NCBI RefSeq assembly: GCF_024609325.1
Contig: NZ_JANHMQ010000002.1
Coordinates: 1 to 64,000 of the forward strand
Direction: 5' to 3'
Length of the DNA stretch: 64,000 nucleotides
Source: Geothrix fuzhouensis
Lineage (GTDB): Bacteria; Acidobacteriota; Holophagae; Holophagales; Holophagaceae
Shown here: positions 11,376 to 19,046 of the stretch, piece after piece
How positions within the stretch are numbered: position 1 is the stretch's first letter
Layout of the letters: every line of letters begins with the position of its first letter
Notes under the pieces: model-generated
Told to the model about the DNA's origin: nothing
Databases searched by the model: none
The model's input: the letters and a program-made list of their open reading frames with translations, nothing else
Position numbers and translations under genes: made by a program

Positions 11376-12680
11376 GTGATCCCACAACGGTACATCATCG
11401 CCACCCTCTTCATTGCCGCCATGCTGCTGCTCTTCGCGGTGGTGCAGGCGCCGCGTCCGGTCAGCTCGGGGGGGGTGTCCGCCGTGGAGATGCCGGCTGT
11501 CATGAGTCTCGGGAACTACGAGTCCCTGGCGGAGCTGCGGTTGGAGGACGGCTGGGCCCCTCGTTTTCAGGGAACCCTGGATCCGGATCAGTCCGACCCC
11601 TGGCCCTTTGAAGGGGGCTTCGGCACCCCCTGGGAGCCCGCCTCACCTTACCTTGGGGACCAGGGTCTGGCTCTGAACGGCCCCCAGGGACGCAGCGAGG
11701 TGGTGCTTTGGAAAGGGCTGGAGTGGCGCCGCTACCGCTTTGACGCCCCCCTTGCCTCGGCACGGCTCGATCCGGTCAAGGGCAACCGGCTGCTCGTGAC
11801 CCTGCAGATGGGGAATGGCCACTTCGAGACCCGGTTGCTGGAGGTGCCCGAGGGCCGGGTGCTCTGGTCCACGGAGTCTGGTCCCTGGAGCCGCTTCAGC
11901 TGGGATGGCAAGAGCGTGCTGTTGGGCTTCTTTGAAAAGGTGGAACCCAAGGGGGAATCCCGCCTGCTGGTCAGCGCCCTCCCCCTGGATGCGGATCTGG
12001 GTGAACCCACCCTCGCCGCTTGGGATGAGCCGGGCCTCCCGCCGCCACCCCGCGGCCTGGCCACGAAGGCGGAGGCCCTGTCCGACGATGGCCGGGACCT
12101 GCCGGGCGCCCGCCTCGAACTGCCCTGGCACGCCGGGGACCGGCTCTGGTTGCCGCGAGCGGACCGCCTCTGGTACGGCGGTGTCCAGGGTTGGGCGGCC
12201 TGGATTCTGCAGGGCGGTCGATGGCGTCGCGCCGCGGCGGGTCCGGGCCTGCTGACGGCCCAGCCACCCCAACGCATGGCCCTGGCGGCGCCCCTCCCGG
12301 TGGAAGGGATGCTGCGGAGCACCTGCCCGTTGAACGCGGTGGAATGGACGCCGGTGCCGGAGGGGTCGCTGCCCTGGCCGGCCTGGGACGCGGCCTGGGC
12401 CTGGCGGGAGAACGGTGCCTTTGATGCTTGGGATCAGCGGTGGAACGAAAGCGCGCTGCCGCCCGAGCGCCAGCGCCAAGCCCTGCTTGAGACCTATCGC
12501 CCAGAGTGGCGAACGGCCGTGAACCTGCGGGCTTCCGTGAAGGGCTGGCTGCCGGGTGGCCCCGAGGTCGCCCTGCGGGAACCCCTGGGCGTCGCGTGGA
12601 TCTGGGTGGGGGACCGGGTGCTGCTGGTCCGCCTGGTGGAGGCGGAACGGGTACGGGTCTTGAAGAAGCTGCTGCGCTAG
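11376..12680 (+). CDS. Membrane-anchored hypothetical protein
   Basis: The 434-residue product has one N-terminal signal-anchor (about residues 5-23: IIATLFIAAMLLLFAVVQA) and a large, probably periplasmic, part rich in Trp, Gly and Leu. Repeated strand-like segments (RLLVTLQMGNGHFETRLLEV, SWDGKSVLLGFFEK) suggest a beta-propeller-like fold, but no family is recognised. The start is GTG at 11376 without an obvious Shine-Dalgarno site. It is divergent from the CYTH gene (50 bp). Confidence 0.7.
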   Translation: MIPQRYIIATLFIAAMLLLFAVVQAPRPVSSGGVSAVEMPAVMSLGNYESLAELRLEDGWAPRFQGTLDPDQSDPWPFEGGFGTPWEPASPYLGDQGLALNGPQGRSEVVLWKGLEWRRYRFDAPLASARLDPVKGNRLLVTLQMGNGHFETRLLEVPEGRVLWSTESGPWSRFSWDGKSVLLGFFEKVEPKGESRLLVSALPLDADLGEPTLAAWDEPGLPPPPRGLATKAEALSDDGRDLPGARLELPWHAGDRLWLPRADRLWYGGVQGWAAWILQGGRWRRAAAGPGLLTAQPPQRMALAAPLPVEGMLRSTCPLNAVEWTPVPEGSLPWPAWDAAWAWRENGAFDAWDQRWNESALPPERQRQALLETYRPEWRTAVNLRASVKGWLPGGPEVALREPLGVAWIWVGDRVLLVRLVEAERVRVLKKLLR

Positions 12681-12791
12681 CGTCAGGTTTCAGACTGCCT
12701 GCCGATCCATTCGATTGCCATGGAAGTGCAGATTTCTGGTAGCGTTGTGCCCAGCCTCTCTTTCTTCCTTCAGGCCTCCCGAGGTAACCAG

Positions 12792-14201
12792 ATGCCCCGC
12801 CTCCTCCTCGTGGACGACAACCCCAGCATCCACCGCATCGCCGAATCCCTGCTGGCCCCCACGGATGTGGAACTGGTCTGCGTCGATTCCGCCGCGGAGG
12901 CCCTGGATCGGTTCGGCCGTGGGGAGCACTTCGACGTGGCCCTCGTGGATACGGCCATGCCCGGCATGGATGGCTGGGCTCTGCTGGCCCGCCTGAGGGA
13001 GATGGAAGCGACGGCCCACCTGCCCATCGCCCTTATGGCCGGGGTGCTGGATCCCGTGGATCCCGTCAGGCTGGCCAAGGCGCCGATCCAGGGTTTCCTG
13101 AAGAAGCCCATCGAGCTGCGTGAGCTGGGGGACCGCGTGAGGGCCCTGCTGGCCATGCCGGTTGTGGGTGCCGAGCCTCCAGCTGCCGAACCCCCGGCCT
13201 TTGTCCCTGCGCCGGCGGCCTTTGTCCCCGAACCACCAGCCTTGACCCTTGAGTCATTGGGCTTCGCCGCCGAGCCGCCGAGTTTCGCCGATCGGCCCGC
13301 CGCGGCGGCCCCGGAGCTGGCCAAGACGGCTGAAATGGCCTTGCCGGACCTCTCGCCGGACTTTTCCTTCGAAGGGATGGATGCCCTGTCTCCTCTGGCA
13401 TTGGCGTCGGAACCGGCGCGCCCAGCTCAGGAACCAGCCCAGGATGAGGATCTGCTGATTCTTACGGCCGAGGATCTCTGGCCCGAGGAAAGCGCTGCCG
13501 AGGCCATCCCAGTTCCCGCCGCAGAGCCTGTGGCGGTGGCGGAAGTGCACCTCGAGTTGGAAGAACTGGATCTGGAGAGCCTCCACGGCCTGACTTCGGC
13601 GCCCCTTCCCTCTGAACCGGCGCCCGCCCCACGAGGGCTTGAGGCCCCACCTGCTCCGCCGGTTGAAGCCGCGGCCCCCGTGGCCGAGGCCCTGGCTGAG
13701 GAAAGCCTGGTCTTCACCAATCTGGAATCCCTGGACGATCTGGGGGCCGGGCTGGAGTTGGCACCGCTGCCCGGGTCGCCCATGGGAGCCGTGGCCCCTG
13801 CGGCCCCTCCCATCATCGGTGGCGTGGCCTTTGCCGGCCTTGCGGCCGCGGCCGCCCCCCTGCTGGAGAAGGCCCAGGAAACCCACGAGGTGCCAGTGGC
13901 GGTAGCCCCGACGACCCCCGTTCCTGCGCCCCGTCAGGAGCTTGCCGAAGCCGCCTGGCCCATGCCGGTCCCTGAGCCCAAGCCGGTGCCCTTGGTGGAT
14001 TCGGCACCTGCCGTCCCTGGTCAGGTTCCTGCCGCGCCCGGTCAGGCCGCGCTCACACCCGGGCAGGTCCAGGCGCTTTTGGCGGATCCAGCCGTCATGG
14101 ATGTCCTCGTGAAGGCCGTGGTGGCGCGCATGGGCGATCAGGTGGTTCGGGAAATTGCCTGGGAAGTAATGCCGGAACTGGCGGGAAGATTGCAGAGGTA
14201 G
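12792..14201 (+). CDS. Response-regulator receiver domain with long Ala/Pro-rich tail
   Basis: Residues 1 to about 120 form a CheY-like receiver domain, with acidic DD near the start (LLLVDDNP), phospho-acceptor D53 in VDTAMPGMDGW and the conserved Lys region (FLKKPIELREL). There follows about 290 residues of low-complexity Ala/Pro/Glu-rich linker with scattered LESL-type helices. The last 45 residues (LTPGQVQALLADPAVMDVLV ... VREIAWEVMPELAGRLQR) are a helical module like those ending many myxobacterial and delta-proteobacterial-type regulators. There is no DNA-binding domain. ATG at 12792 has GAGGT upstream and starts exactly at the receiver fold. Confidence 0.88.
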   Translation: MPRLLLVDDNPSIHRIAESLLAPTDVELVCVDSAAEALDRFGRGEHFDVALVDTAMPGMDGWALLARLREMEATAHLPIALMAGVLDPVDPVRLAKAPIQGFLKKPIELRELGDRVRALLAMPVVGAEPPAAEPPAFVPAPAAFVPEPPALTLESLGFAAEPPSFADRPAAAAPELAKTAEMALPDLSPDFSFEGMDALSPLALASEPARPAQEPAQDEDLLILTAEDLWPEESAAEAIPVPAAEPVAVAEVHLELEELDLESLHGLTSAPLPSEPAPAPRGLEAPPAPPVEAAAPVAEALAEESLVFTNLESLDDLGAGLELAPLPGSPMGAVAPAAPPIIGGVAFAGLAAAAAPLLEKAQETHEVPVAVAPTTPVPAPRQELAEAAWPMPVPEPKPVPLVDSAPAVPGQVPAAPGQAALTPGQVQALLADPAVMDVLVKAVVARMGDQVVREIAWEVMPELAGRLQR

Positions 14202-14243
14202 GTCCATGACGCGTCCTGCCTCTCCGTCCTCCAGGCCTCTCCC

Positions 14244-14888
14244 ATGATCACCGGCTACAACACGGACGTCCGCCATGGGAACCGGGTCTACCACGTGCAG
14301 ACCGAGGATAAGGGCCTGTCGAACCCCAGGATCGAAACCCTCATTTATGTGGGCGGCGAGATCCTCGACAGCTACCGGTCCTCGTACGAGGATCTGCTGG
14401 CCGCTCCGCCCATAACTGATGGCGCCATCCAGGGCCGCATGGATGAGCAGCACCGGGCGGTGATCCGGGAAATCAAGAACGGCAAGTACGACCTGACACC
14501 GCCGGACCTGCTGGAAAAGCAGGCCTTCAACGACCGGCCCTTGGACCAGGCCATCCTGGAATTCCTCCAGTTGGAAGGCGATGTGGACACCCTGGAACTG
14601 GTGCTGGACCAGCCTCTGAAGCCCGCCTTCGGAGAGTCCTTTCAGGTGCGGGTGCGGGCACGCCTCTGCCAGAGCCAAAGCCCCGTGGCCGATGCCGAAG
14701 TGTCGGTCAAGCTGGTGTCCAGTCTGAAGAAGGCCACCAGCCTGCTGTCGGGGCGCACCGGAAGCGATGGCCACTTCACCGGGGAGGTCCAGCTCCCTCC
14801 CAGCCAGCCGGGCCAATGCGCGGTGGTGGTCAGCTGCACTTGCGAACAGGGCTTCGATGAACTGAAGGCGTTGGTGGTCGCGCTTTAG
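14244..14888 (+). CDS. Conserved hypothetical protein, possible beta-sandwich tail
   Basis: This 214-residue cytosolic-looking protein begins MITGYNTDVRHGNRVYHVQT, a start I associate with conserved hypothetical proteins of Acidobacteria and delta-proteobacteria. The second half (FQVRVRARLCQSQSPVADAE, then TGSDGHFTGEVQLPPSQPGQ) resembles a carboxypeptidase-regulatory/Ig-like beta-sandwich. It lies 42 bp behind the receiver-domain gene, so the two are probably co-transcribed. Function unknown. Confidence 0.75.
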   Translation: MITGYNTDVRHGNRVYHVQTEDKGLSNPRIETLIYVGGEILDSYRSSYEDLLAAPPITDGAIQGRMDEQHRAVIREIKNGKYDLTPPDLLEKQAFNDRPLDQAILEFLQLEGDVDTLELVLDQPLKPAFGESFQVRVRARLCQSQSPVADAEVSVKLVSSLKKATSLLSGRTGSDGHFTGEVQLPPSQPGQCAVVVSCTCEQGFDELKALVVAL

Positions 14889-14916
14889 ACGGCTGTCAGG
14901 CGTCGGCGAACAACAT

Positions 14917-15828
14917 TCAGCGGTCCGGAGTGGCTTGGTCGGGATCCCACTGGCGCCGGAGGCGATGCAGCAGCAGGCGCACTTCCAGCAGCAGGGGGCG
15001 GGCCGCGAGGAACCACAGGAAGCCGGCCAGGGGCACCGTGACCTTGAAGCCGATGTGCCGGAAGCCCAGCGCGCCGGTGACGCCGCCCGCCATGAAGGAG
15101 ACCAGGATCAGCAGCAGGAGGGTCAGCTTCTGGCGGTTGGCGACAATGCGTTCCCGACCCTGCCGGTGGTGGACGTTCACGTAGGTGAGGCGGCTCAGCT
15201 CGATGCCGATGTCCGTGACCGTGCCCGTGAGATGGGTGGTGCGCACGGCAGCGCCCGAGATGATGGAGGTGACCGTGTTGTGCATGCCCATGATGAAGCA
15301 GAGCAGCATCACGGTGCTGGGCAAGGTGAAGCGGATCTCCTGCTGAAGGCGGTTCCCCATGAAGCCGAAGACCATCATCAGCACGGCCTCGATCACCAAG
15401 GTCAGGGCGTAACGGCTGCGCATGCGTCGGCGCTGTCCGAAGCTGATCAGGGTGGTGCAGAAGAAGGCCCCGGCGAGGAAACTCAGCATCATGGCCAGGG
15501 CTGCGAGGGCGGTGACGAGGTCGCCGTCGGCCAGCTCGTCCGCCATGGCGGAAACCACACCGGTCACGTGGGACGTGTAGTGGCTGACAGCCAGGAAGCC
15601 GCCGGCATTCACCGCGCCGGCCACAAAGGCCATGGCCCAGGCCAGCTGCCGGTTGAGCGATTCCGAACGGAGCGCCCCTTCCCGCACCAGCAGCTTCTCC
15701 TGGATGGGCAGGGTGGCCAGCGCCGTCTCCACGGCCGCTTGCAATTGCTGACCCGATAGACGCTTCCTCAGCAGCCGCCGGAGGTAGCGGCCTGCAATCA
15801 TCTGGAAATAGCGGGGAATGCGGCGCAT
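14917..15828 (-). CDS. DUF1275 (YoaK-like) membrane protein
   Basis: The 303-residue protein has about 60 N-terminal cytosolic residues and then six or so hydrophobic helices. The family segments are clear: AFVAGAVNAGGFLAVSHYTSHVTG near the start of the membrane domain and GMHNTVTSIISGAAVRTTHLTGTVTDIG in the middle. The function of DUF1275 proteins is not established; transport has been suggested. It is convergent with the hypothetical gene ending at 14888. The N-terminal extension is longer than in typical members. Confidence 0.85.
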   Translation of the reverse strand: MRRIPRYFQMIAGRYLRRLLRKRLSGQQLQAAVETALATLPIQEKLLVREGALRSESLNRQLAWAMAFVAGAVNAGGFLAVSHYTSHVTGVVSAMADELADGDLVTALAALAMMLSFLAGAFFCTTLISFGQRRRMRSRYALTLVIEAVLMMVFGFMGNRLQQEIRFTLPSTVMLLCFIMGMHNTVTSIISGAAVRTTHLTGTVTDIGIELSRLTYVNVHHRQGRERIVANRQKLTLLLLILVSFMAGGVTGALGFRHIGFKVTVPLAGFLWFLAARPLLLEVRLLLHRLRRQWDPDQATPDR

Positions 15829-15900
15829 GCAGAGCGTTCAGTCTACCGGGCCGGAGCCGCCTGTGGCCTGCAACCAGGGTCCAGACGGTAGACTCCTCTC

Positions 15901-16908
15901 ATGCGCACGATCCTTCTCCTCCATACCGGCGGCACCCTGGGCATGATGCCCAGTGGCGATCCAGCGTCCCTAGCCCCCGGGCGGTTCCTGGACCACCTGC
16001 TGGAGCAGGTGCCGGAACTGGGCCAGATGGCCAAGCTGTCCGTGGAGGTACCCTTCAACCAGGATTCCTCCTGCCTGGAACCGTCGGACATCCTGGCGCT
16101 GGCCTCCCGGGTGCGCGCCGCAGCCCAGGATTTCGATGGCTTCGTCATTATCCACGGTACGGACACCATGGCCTTCACCGCCTCCTGCCTGGGCTTCCTC
16201 CTGGCGGACCTGGGGAAGCCGGTCGTCCTCACGGGCAGTCAGCGCCCACTCGCCTTCGTGCGCAGCGACGCCCGCAGCAACCTCGTCAATGCCGTGGACC
16301 TGGCGTGTCGGGGCCTCCCCGAGGTGGGTATCTGCTTCGGCACTCACTGGATCCGGGGCGTGGCAGCCGACAAGCTCAGCGTCCACCAGTTTGAGGCCTT
16401 CCAGAGCCCGAACCTGCCGCCCCTGGCCGAGATCGGGGCGGAGATCCGTCTGCATCCAGAGGTGGGCCAGTTCGTCCGCCAGGTGCCTGCGGGGCTGGGC
16501 GACGCCCTGGATCTGGCCGTCCACACCCTGACGCCCCATCCGGGCATGGCCTGGAGCTTGGCCCCGAAAGGGGCCCGGGCCCTGCTGATCCAGGCCTTCG
16601 GTGCCGGCAATCTGCCCATGGGCCGGGGGGACCTCCGGGCCACGCTGGAGGACGCCCAGCGGCGGCAGCTGCCGGTGGTGGTGATATCGCAGTGTCCCTA
16701 TGGCGGCGTGGACCTCTCGGCCTACGAACTGGGGCGGCAGATCGAAGACATGGGCGCCATCTCCGGCAGCCTGCACACCCGCTGGGCCGCTCTCGCCAAG
16801 CTGGGCCTGGTGTTGGGCGCCGGAGGCGGAATTGAAGAAGTCAGGGAGGCGTTCGGGGTCCGGTGGGCTGGTGAACCGATGCCCGAAGGGGCGTGGACTC
16901 AGGCCTGA
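15901..16908 (+). CDS. ansA: L-asparaginase, type I-like
   Basis: The enzyme hydrolyses L-asparagine to aspartate and ammonia. The 335-residue protein contains both threonine motifs: T12 in LLHTGGTLGM and T87-D88 in VIIHGTDTM, plus VLTGSQRPL. There is no signal peptide, so the enzyme is cytoplasmic (type I). The ATG at 15901 is divergent from the DUF1275 gene (72 bp). serS follows after 85 bp, a gap that contains a strong hairpin. Confidence 0.93.
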   Translation: MRTILLLHTGGTLGMMPSGDPASLAPGRFLDHLLEQVPELGQMAKLSVEVPFNQDSSCLEPSDILALASRVRAAAQDFDGFVIIHGTDTMAFTASCLGFLLADLGKPVVLTGSQRPLAFVRSDARSNLVNAVDLACRGLPEVGICFGTHWIRGVAADKLSVHQFEAFQSPNLPPLAEIGAEIRLHPEVGQFVRQVPAGLGDALDLAVHTLTPHPGMAWSLAPKGARALLIQAFGAGNLPMGRGDLRATLEDAQRRQLPVVVISQCPYGGVDLSAYELGRQIEDMGAISGSLHTRWAALAKLGLVLGAGGGIEEVREAFGVRWAGEPMPEGAWTQA

Positions 16909-16926
16909 GTTCCGGCCAGAGGCAAT

Positions 16927-16957
16927 CTCCAAAACACGCCCATGGCGCATTTTGGAG
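16927..16957 (+). promoter_or_regulatory. Hairpin between asparaginase and serS genes
   Basis: CTCCAAAA (16927-16934) pairs with TTTTGGAG (16950-16957), and inside it CGCC (16937-16940) pairs with GGCG (16944-16947) over a CAT loop, with symmetric CA/CA mismatches between the stems. No T-tract follows on the plus strand. It lies 36 nt upstream of the serS start and could be an asparaginase mRNA end or a serS leader structure; no T-box consensus was seen. Confidence 0.5.
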
Positions 16958-16993
16958 CCAGGTAAACTGATGGATCATTAGGAAAACCTCCCC

Positions 16994-18262
16994 ATGATTG
17001 ATGCCAACCTTCTGCGCAACGACCTCGATGCCGTGGCGGCGCGCCTGGCCGAACGGGGCTACTCGCTGGACCGGGCACGCTACCAGGAGCTGGACCAGCG
17101 CCGCCGAGTGGTGCTCCAGGAAGCCGAGGCCCTGAAGGCCGAACGCAACCGCGTGAGCGATGAGGTCGGCCGCCTCAAGCGGGCTAAGGAAAACGCAGAT
17201 CACCTCATCGCCCAGCAGCGAGAGGTGGGCGATCAGCTCAAGACGCTGGAGGCCGCCGAGCGGGAGATCGAGGCCGCCTTCAGGGATTTCCTGGCGGACA
17301 TCCCCAACCCGCCACATGCCAGCGTGCCCCCGGGCCGCGACGAGCACGCCAATGTGGAGATCAAGCGCTGGGGGCAAATTCCGGAGATCGCCACCCCCCG
17401 CGATCACGTGGACCTGGGCACGGCCCTTGGCATCCTGGACCTGGACCGCGCAGCCAAGCTCAGCGGTGCGCGCTTCGCCGTGCTGAAGGGCCTGGGGGCC
17501 AAGCTGGAGCGATCCCTCATCAGCTTCATGCTCGATCGCCAGACCGGCGCGGGCTACACCGAGGTGATCCCGCCCTATCTGGTGAACGCCGACAGCATGT
17601 ACGGCACGGGCCAGCTGCCCAAGTTCGAGCAGGACCTCTTCAAGACCTCGCGCGGGGACGGCGGCGCGCTGTACCTCATCCCCACGGCGGAAGTCCCCGT
17701 CACCAACCTCTACCGCGACGAGATCCTGCCCGCGGAAGCACTGCCCCTGCGCCACTGCGCCTTCACGCCCTGCTTCCGCAGCGAGGCCGGCAGCTACGGC
17801 AAGGACACCAAGGGGATCATCCGCCAGCACCAGTTCCACAAGGTGGAGCTGGTCACCTTCGCCGCCTCGGACCAGGCCGAAGCGGAACTGGAACGACTCA
17901 CGGAAAACGCCGAGGCCATCTTGGAAGCCCTGGGCCTGCCCTACCGCCGCGTGCTGCTCTGCACGGGCGACATGGGCTTCAGCAGCCAGAAGACCTACGA
18001 CCTGGAGGTGTGGCTGCCCTCGCAGAACACCTACCGCGAGATCAGCTCCTGCAGCTGGTTCGGGGACTTCCAGGCCCGCCGCGCCAACATCCGCATGAAG
18101 GGCAAGGAGGGCAAGCCCGCCTTCGTGAACACCCTGAACGGCAGCGGCCTGGCCGTGGGCCGCACCTGGGTGGCCATCCTGGAGAACTACCAGCAGCCGG
18201 ATGGCAGCGTGGTGGTGCCCGAGGTCCTGCGGCCCTACCTGGGGGTCGAGGTGATCCGCTGA
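16994..18262 (+). CDS. serS: Seryl-tRNA synthetase
   Basis: This class II aminoacyl-tRNA synthetase charges tRNA-Ser. The 422-residue protein has the N-terminal antiparallel coiled-coil arm (about residues 25-100) and the catalytic core with motif 2 (CFRSEAGSYGKDTKGIIRQH) and motif 3 (NGSGLAVGRTWVAILENYQ). Length is normal. The TGA stop at 18260-18262 overlaps the proposed start of the downstream ABC ATPase. Confidence 0.97.
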   Translation: MIDANLLRNDLDAVAARLAERGYSLDRARYQELDQRRRVVLQEAEALKAERNRVSDEVGRLKRAKENADHLIAQQREVGDQLKTLEAAEREIEAAFRDFLADIPNPPHASVPPGRDEHANVEIKRWGQIPEIATPRDHVDLGTALGILDLDRAAKLSGARFAVLKGLGAKLERSLISFMLDRQTGAGYTEVIPPYLVNADSMYGTGQLPKFEQDLFKTSRGDGGALYLIPTAEVPVTNLYRDEILPAEALPLRHCAFTPCFRSEAGSYGKDTKGIIRQHQFHKVELVTFAASDQAEAELERLTENAEAILEALGLPYRRVLLCTGDMGFSSQKTYDLEVWLPSQNTYREISSCSWFGDFQARRANIRMKGKEGKPAFVNTLNGSGLAVGRTWVAILENYQQPDGSVVVPEVLRPYLGVEVIR

Positions 18263-19032
18263 GGTCAGGGTCCGTCCTTTGCGCTGAAGGCCTGCGCCTT
18301 CAGCGCCTGGGAAAGGATGTGTTGAGGGATGTGTCCTTCTCTATCGCCCCAGGCGAAGCCTGGGGCGTGTTCGGCGCCAGCGGGGCGGGGAAGACCACCC
18401 TCCTGAACCTGGTGCTGGGACTCCTGGAACCCACCGAAGGCCGGATTCTGCTCGACGGCGTGCTCTGGTCGCCCCTTCCCGAAGGGGAGCGCCGGCACCG
18501 CCGCCCCCGGATCCAGGCCATATTCCAGGATCCCCTGGCCAGCCTGCCACCCCACCGCACGGGCTGGGAGATCCTCCAGGAGCCGCTGGAAATCTGGAAC
18601 CGTGGGACCTCGGCCTCCCGGCGCGAGGCCGCGGCGCGCGTGGCGGCCCAGGTGAGGTTCCCTGAGGCAGCTCTGGAACAGCGCCCTGCGGCCTGGTCCG
18701 GTGGCCTGGCCCAGCGGCTCTGCCTGGGTCGCGCCCTCATGCTGGAGCCGGCCCTGCTGGTGCTGGACGAGCCCTTCTCGGCCCTGGACCCCACCCTGAC
18801 CGGGCACTTGATGTCCCTGCTGCTGGACCTGAAGCGAGGAGGCACGGCCCTGCTCTTCGTGAGCCATGATCTGGCCTCGATCCAGGTCCTCTGCGACCAG
18901 ATACTCGTGCTGAGGGAGGGTCAGCCTCTCGGGCAGGGGGCTATTGGACAGTTGCTGTCCGATCAACCCCACTCGCATCTGGAACAGCTATCAGCTGCCA
19001 GCTATCGGCTACCAGGAACTGCTAGCCGATAG
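18259..19032 (+). CDS. Orphan ABC transporter ATPase, Opp/Dpp/Nik-like
   Basis: The protein has Walker A (GASGAGKTT), a Q-loop (AIFQDPLASLPPH), a signature (WSGGLAQRL), Walker B (LLVLDEPFSALDP) and an H-loop (LLFVSHDLASIQVL), so it should be a working ATPase most like the second ATPases of peptide/nickel importers. No permease or binding protein is adjacent. The reading frame has no ATG, GTG or TTG between the serS stop and the N-terminal strand; CTG at 18259 overlapping the serS TGA as CTGA, behind GAGGTGA, is the best candidate start (257 residues). An ATG inside serS at 18010 gives a longer, uncharacteristic N-terminus. Confidence 0.82.
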   Translation: MRSGSVLCAEGLRLQRLGKDVLRDVSFSIAPGEAWGVFGASGAGKTTLLNLVLGLLEPTEGRILLDGVLWSPLPEGERRHRRPRIQAIFQDPLASLPPHRTGWEILQEPLEIWNRGTSASRREAAARVAAQVRFPEAALEQRPAAWSGGLAQRLCLGRALMLEPALLVLDEPFSALDPTLTGHLMSLLLDLKRGGTALLFVSHDLASIQVLCDQILVLREGQPLGQGAIGQLLSDQPHSHLEQLSAASYRLPGTASR

Positions 19033-19033
19033 C
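19001..19033. repeat. Inverted repeat GCTATCGGCTA at convergent gene ends (family D)
   Basis: GCTATCGGCTA (19001-19011) and TAGCCGATAGC (19023-19033) are perfect 11-bp inverted arms with an 11-nt loop. They cover the last codons and stop of the ABC ATPase gene, with a further AGCTATCAGC just upstream. The convergent foldase gene ends 14 nt later. The element probably forms the 3' end hairpin of one or both mRNAs. Confidence 0.8.
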
Positions 19034-19046
19034 TGACAAGCGAGAG

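Noticed and set aside
18010-18258. Real N-terminal extension of the ABC ATPase inside serS
   Set aside because: This part reads as Arg/Gly/Pro-rich out-of-frame serS and precedes the normal first strand of the ATPase.
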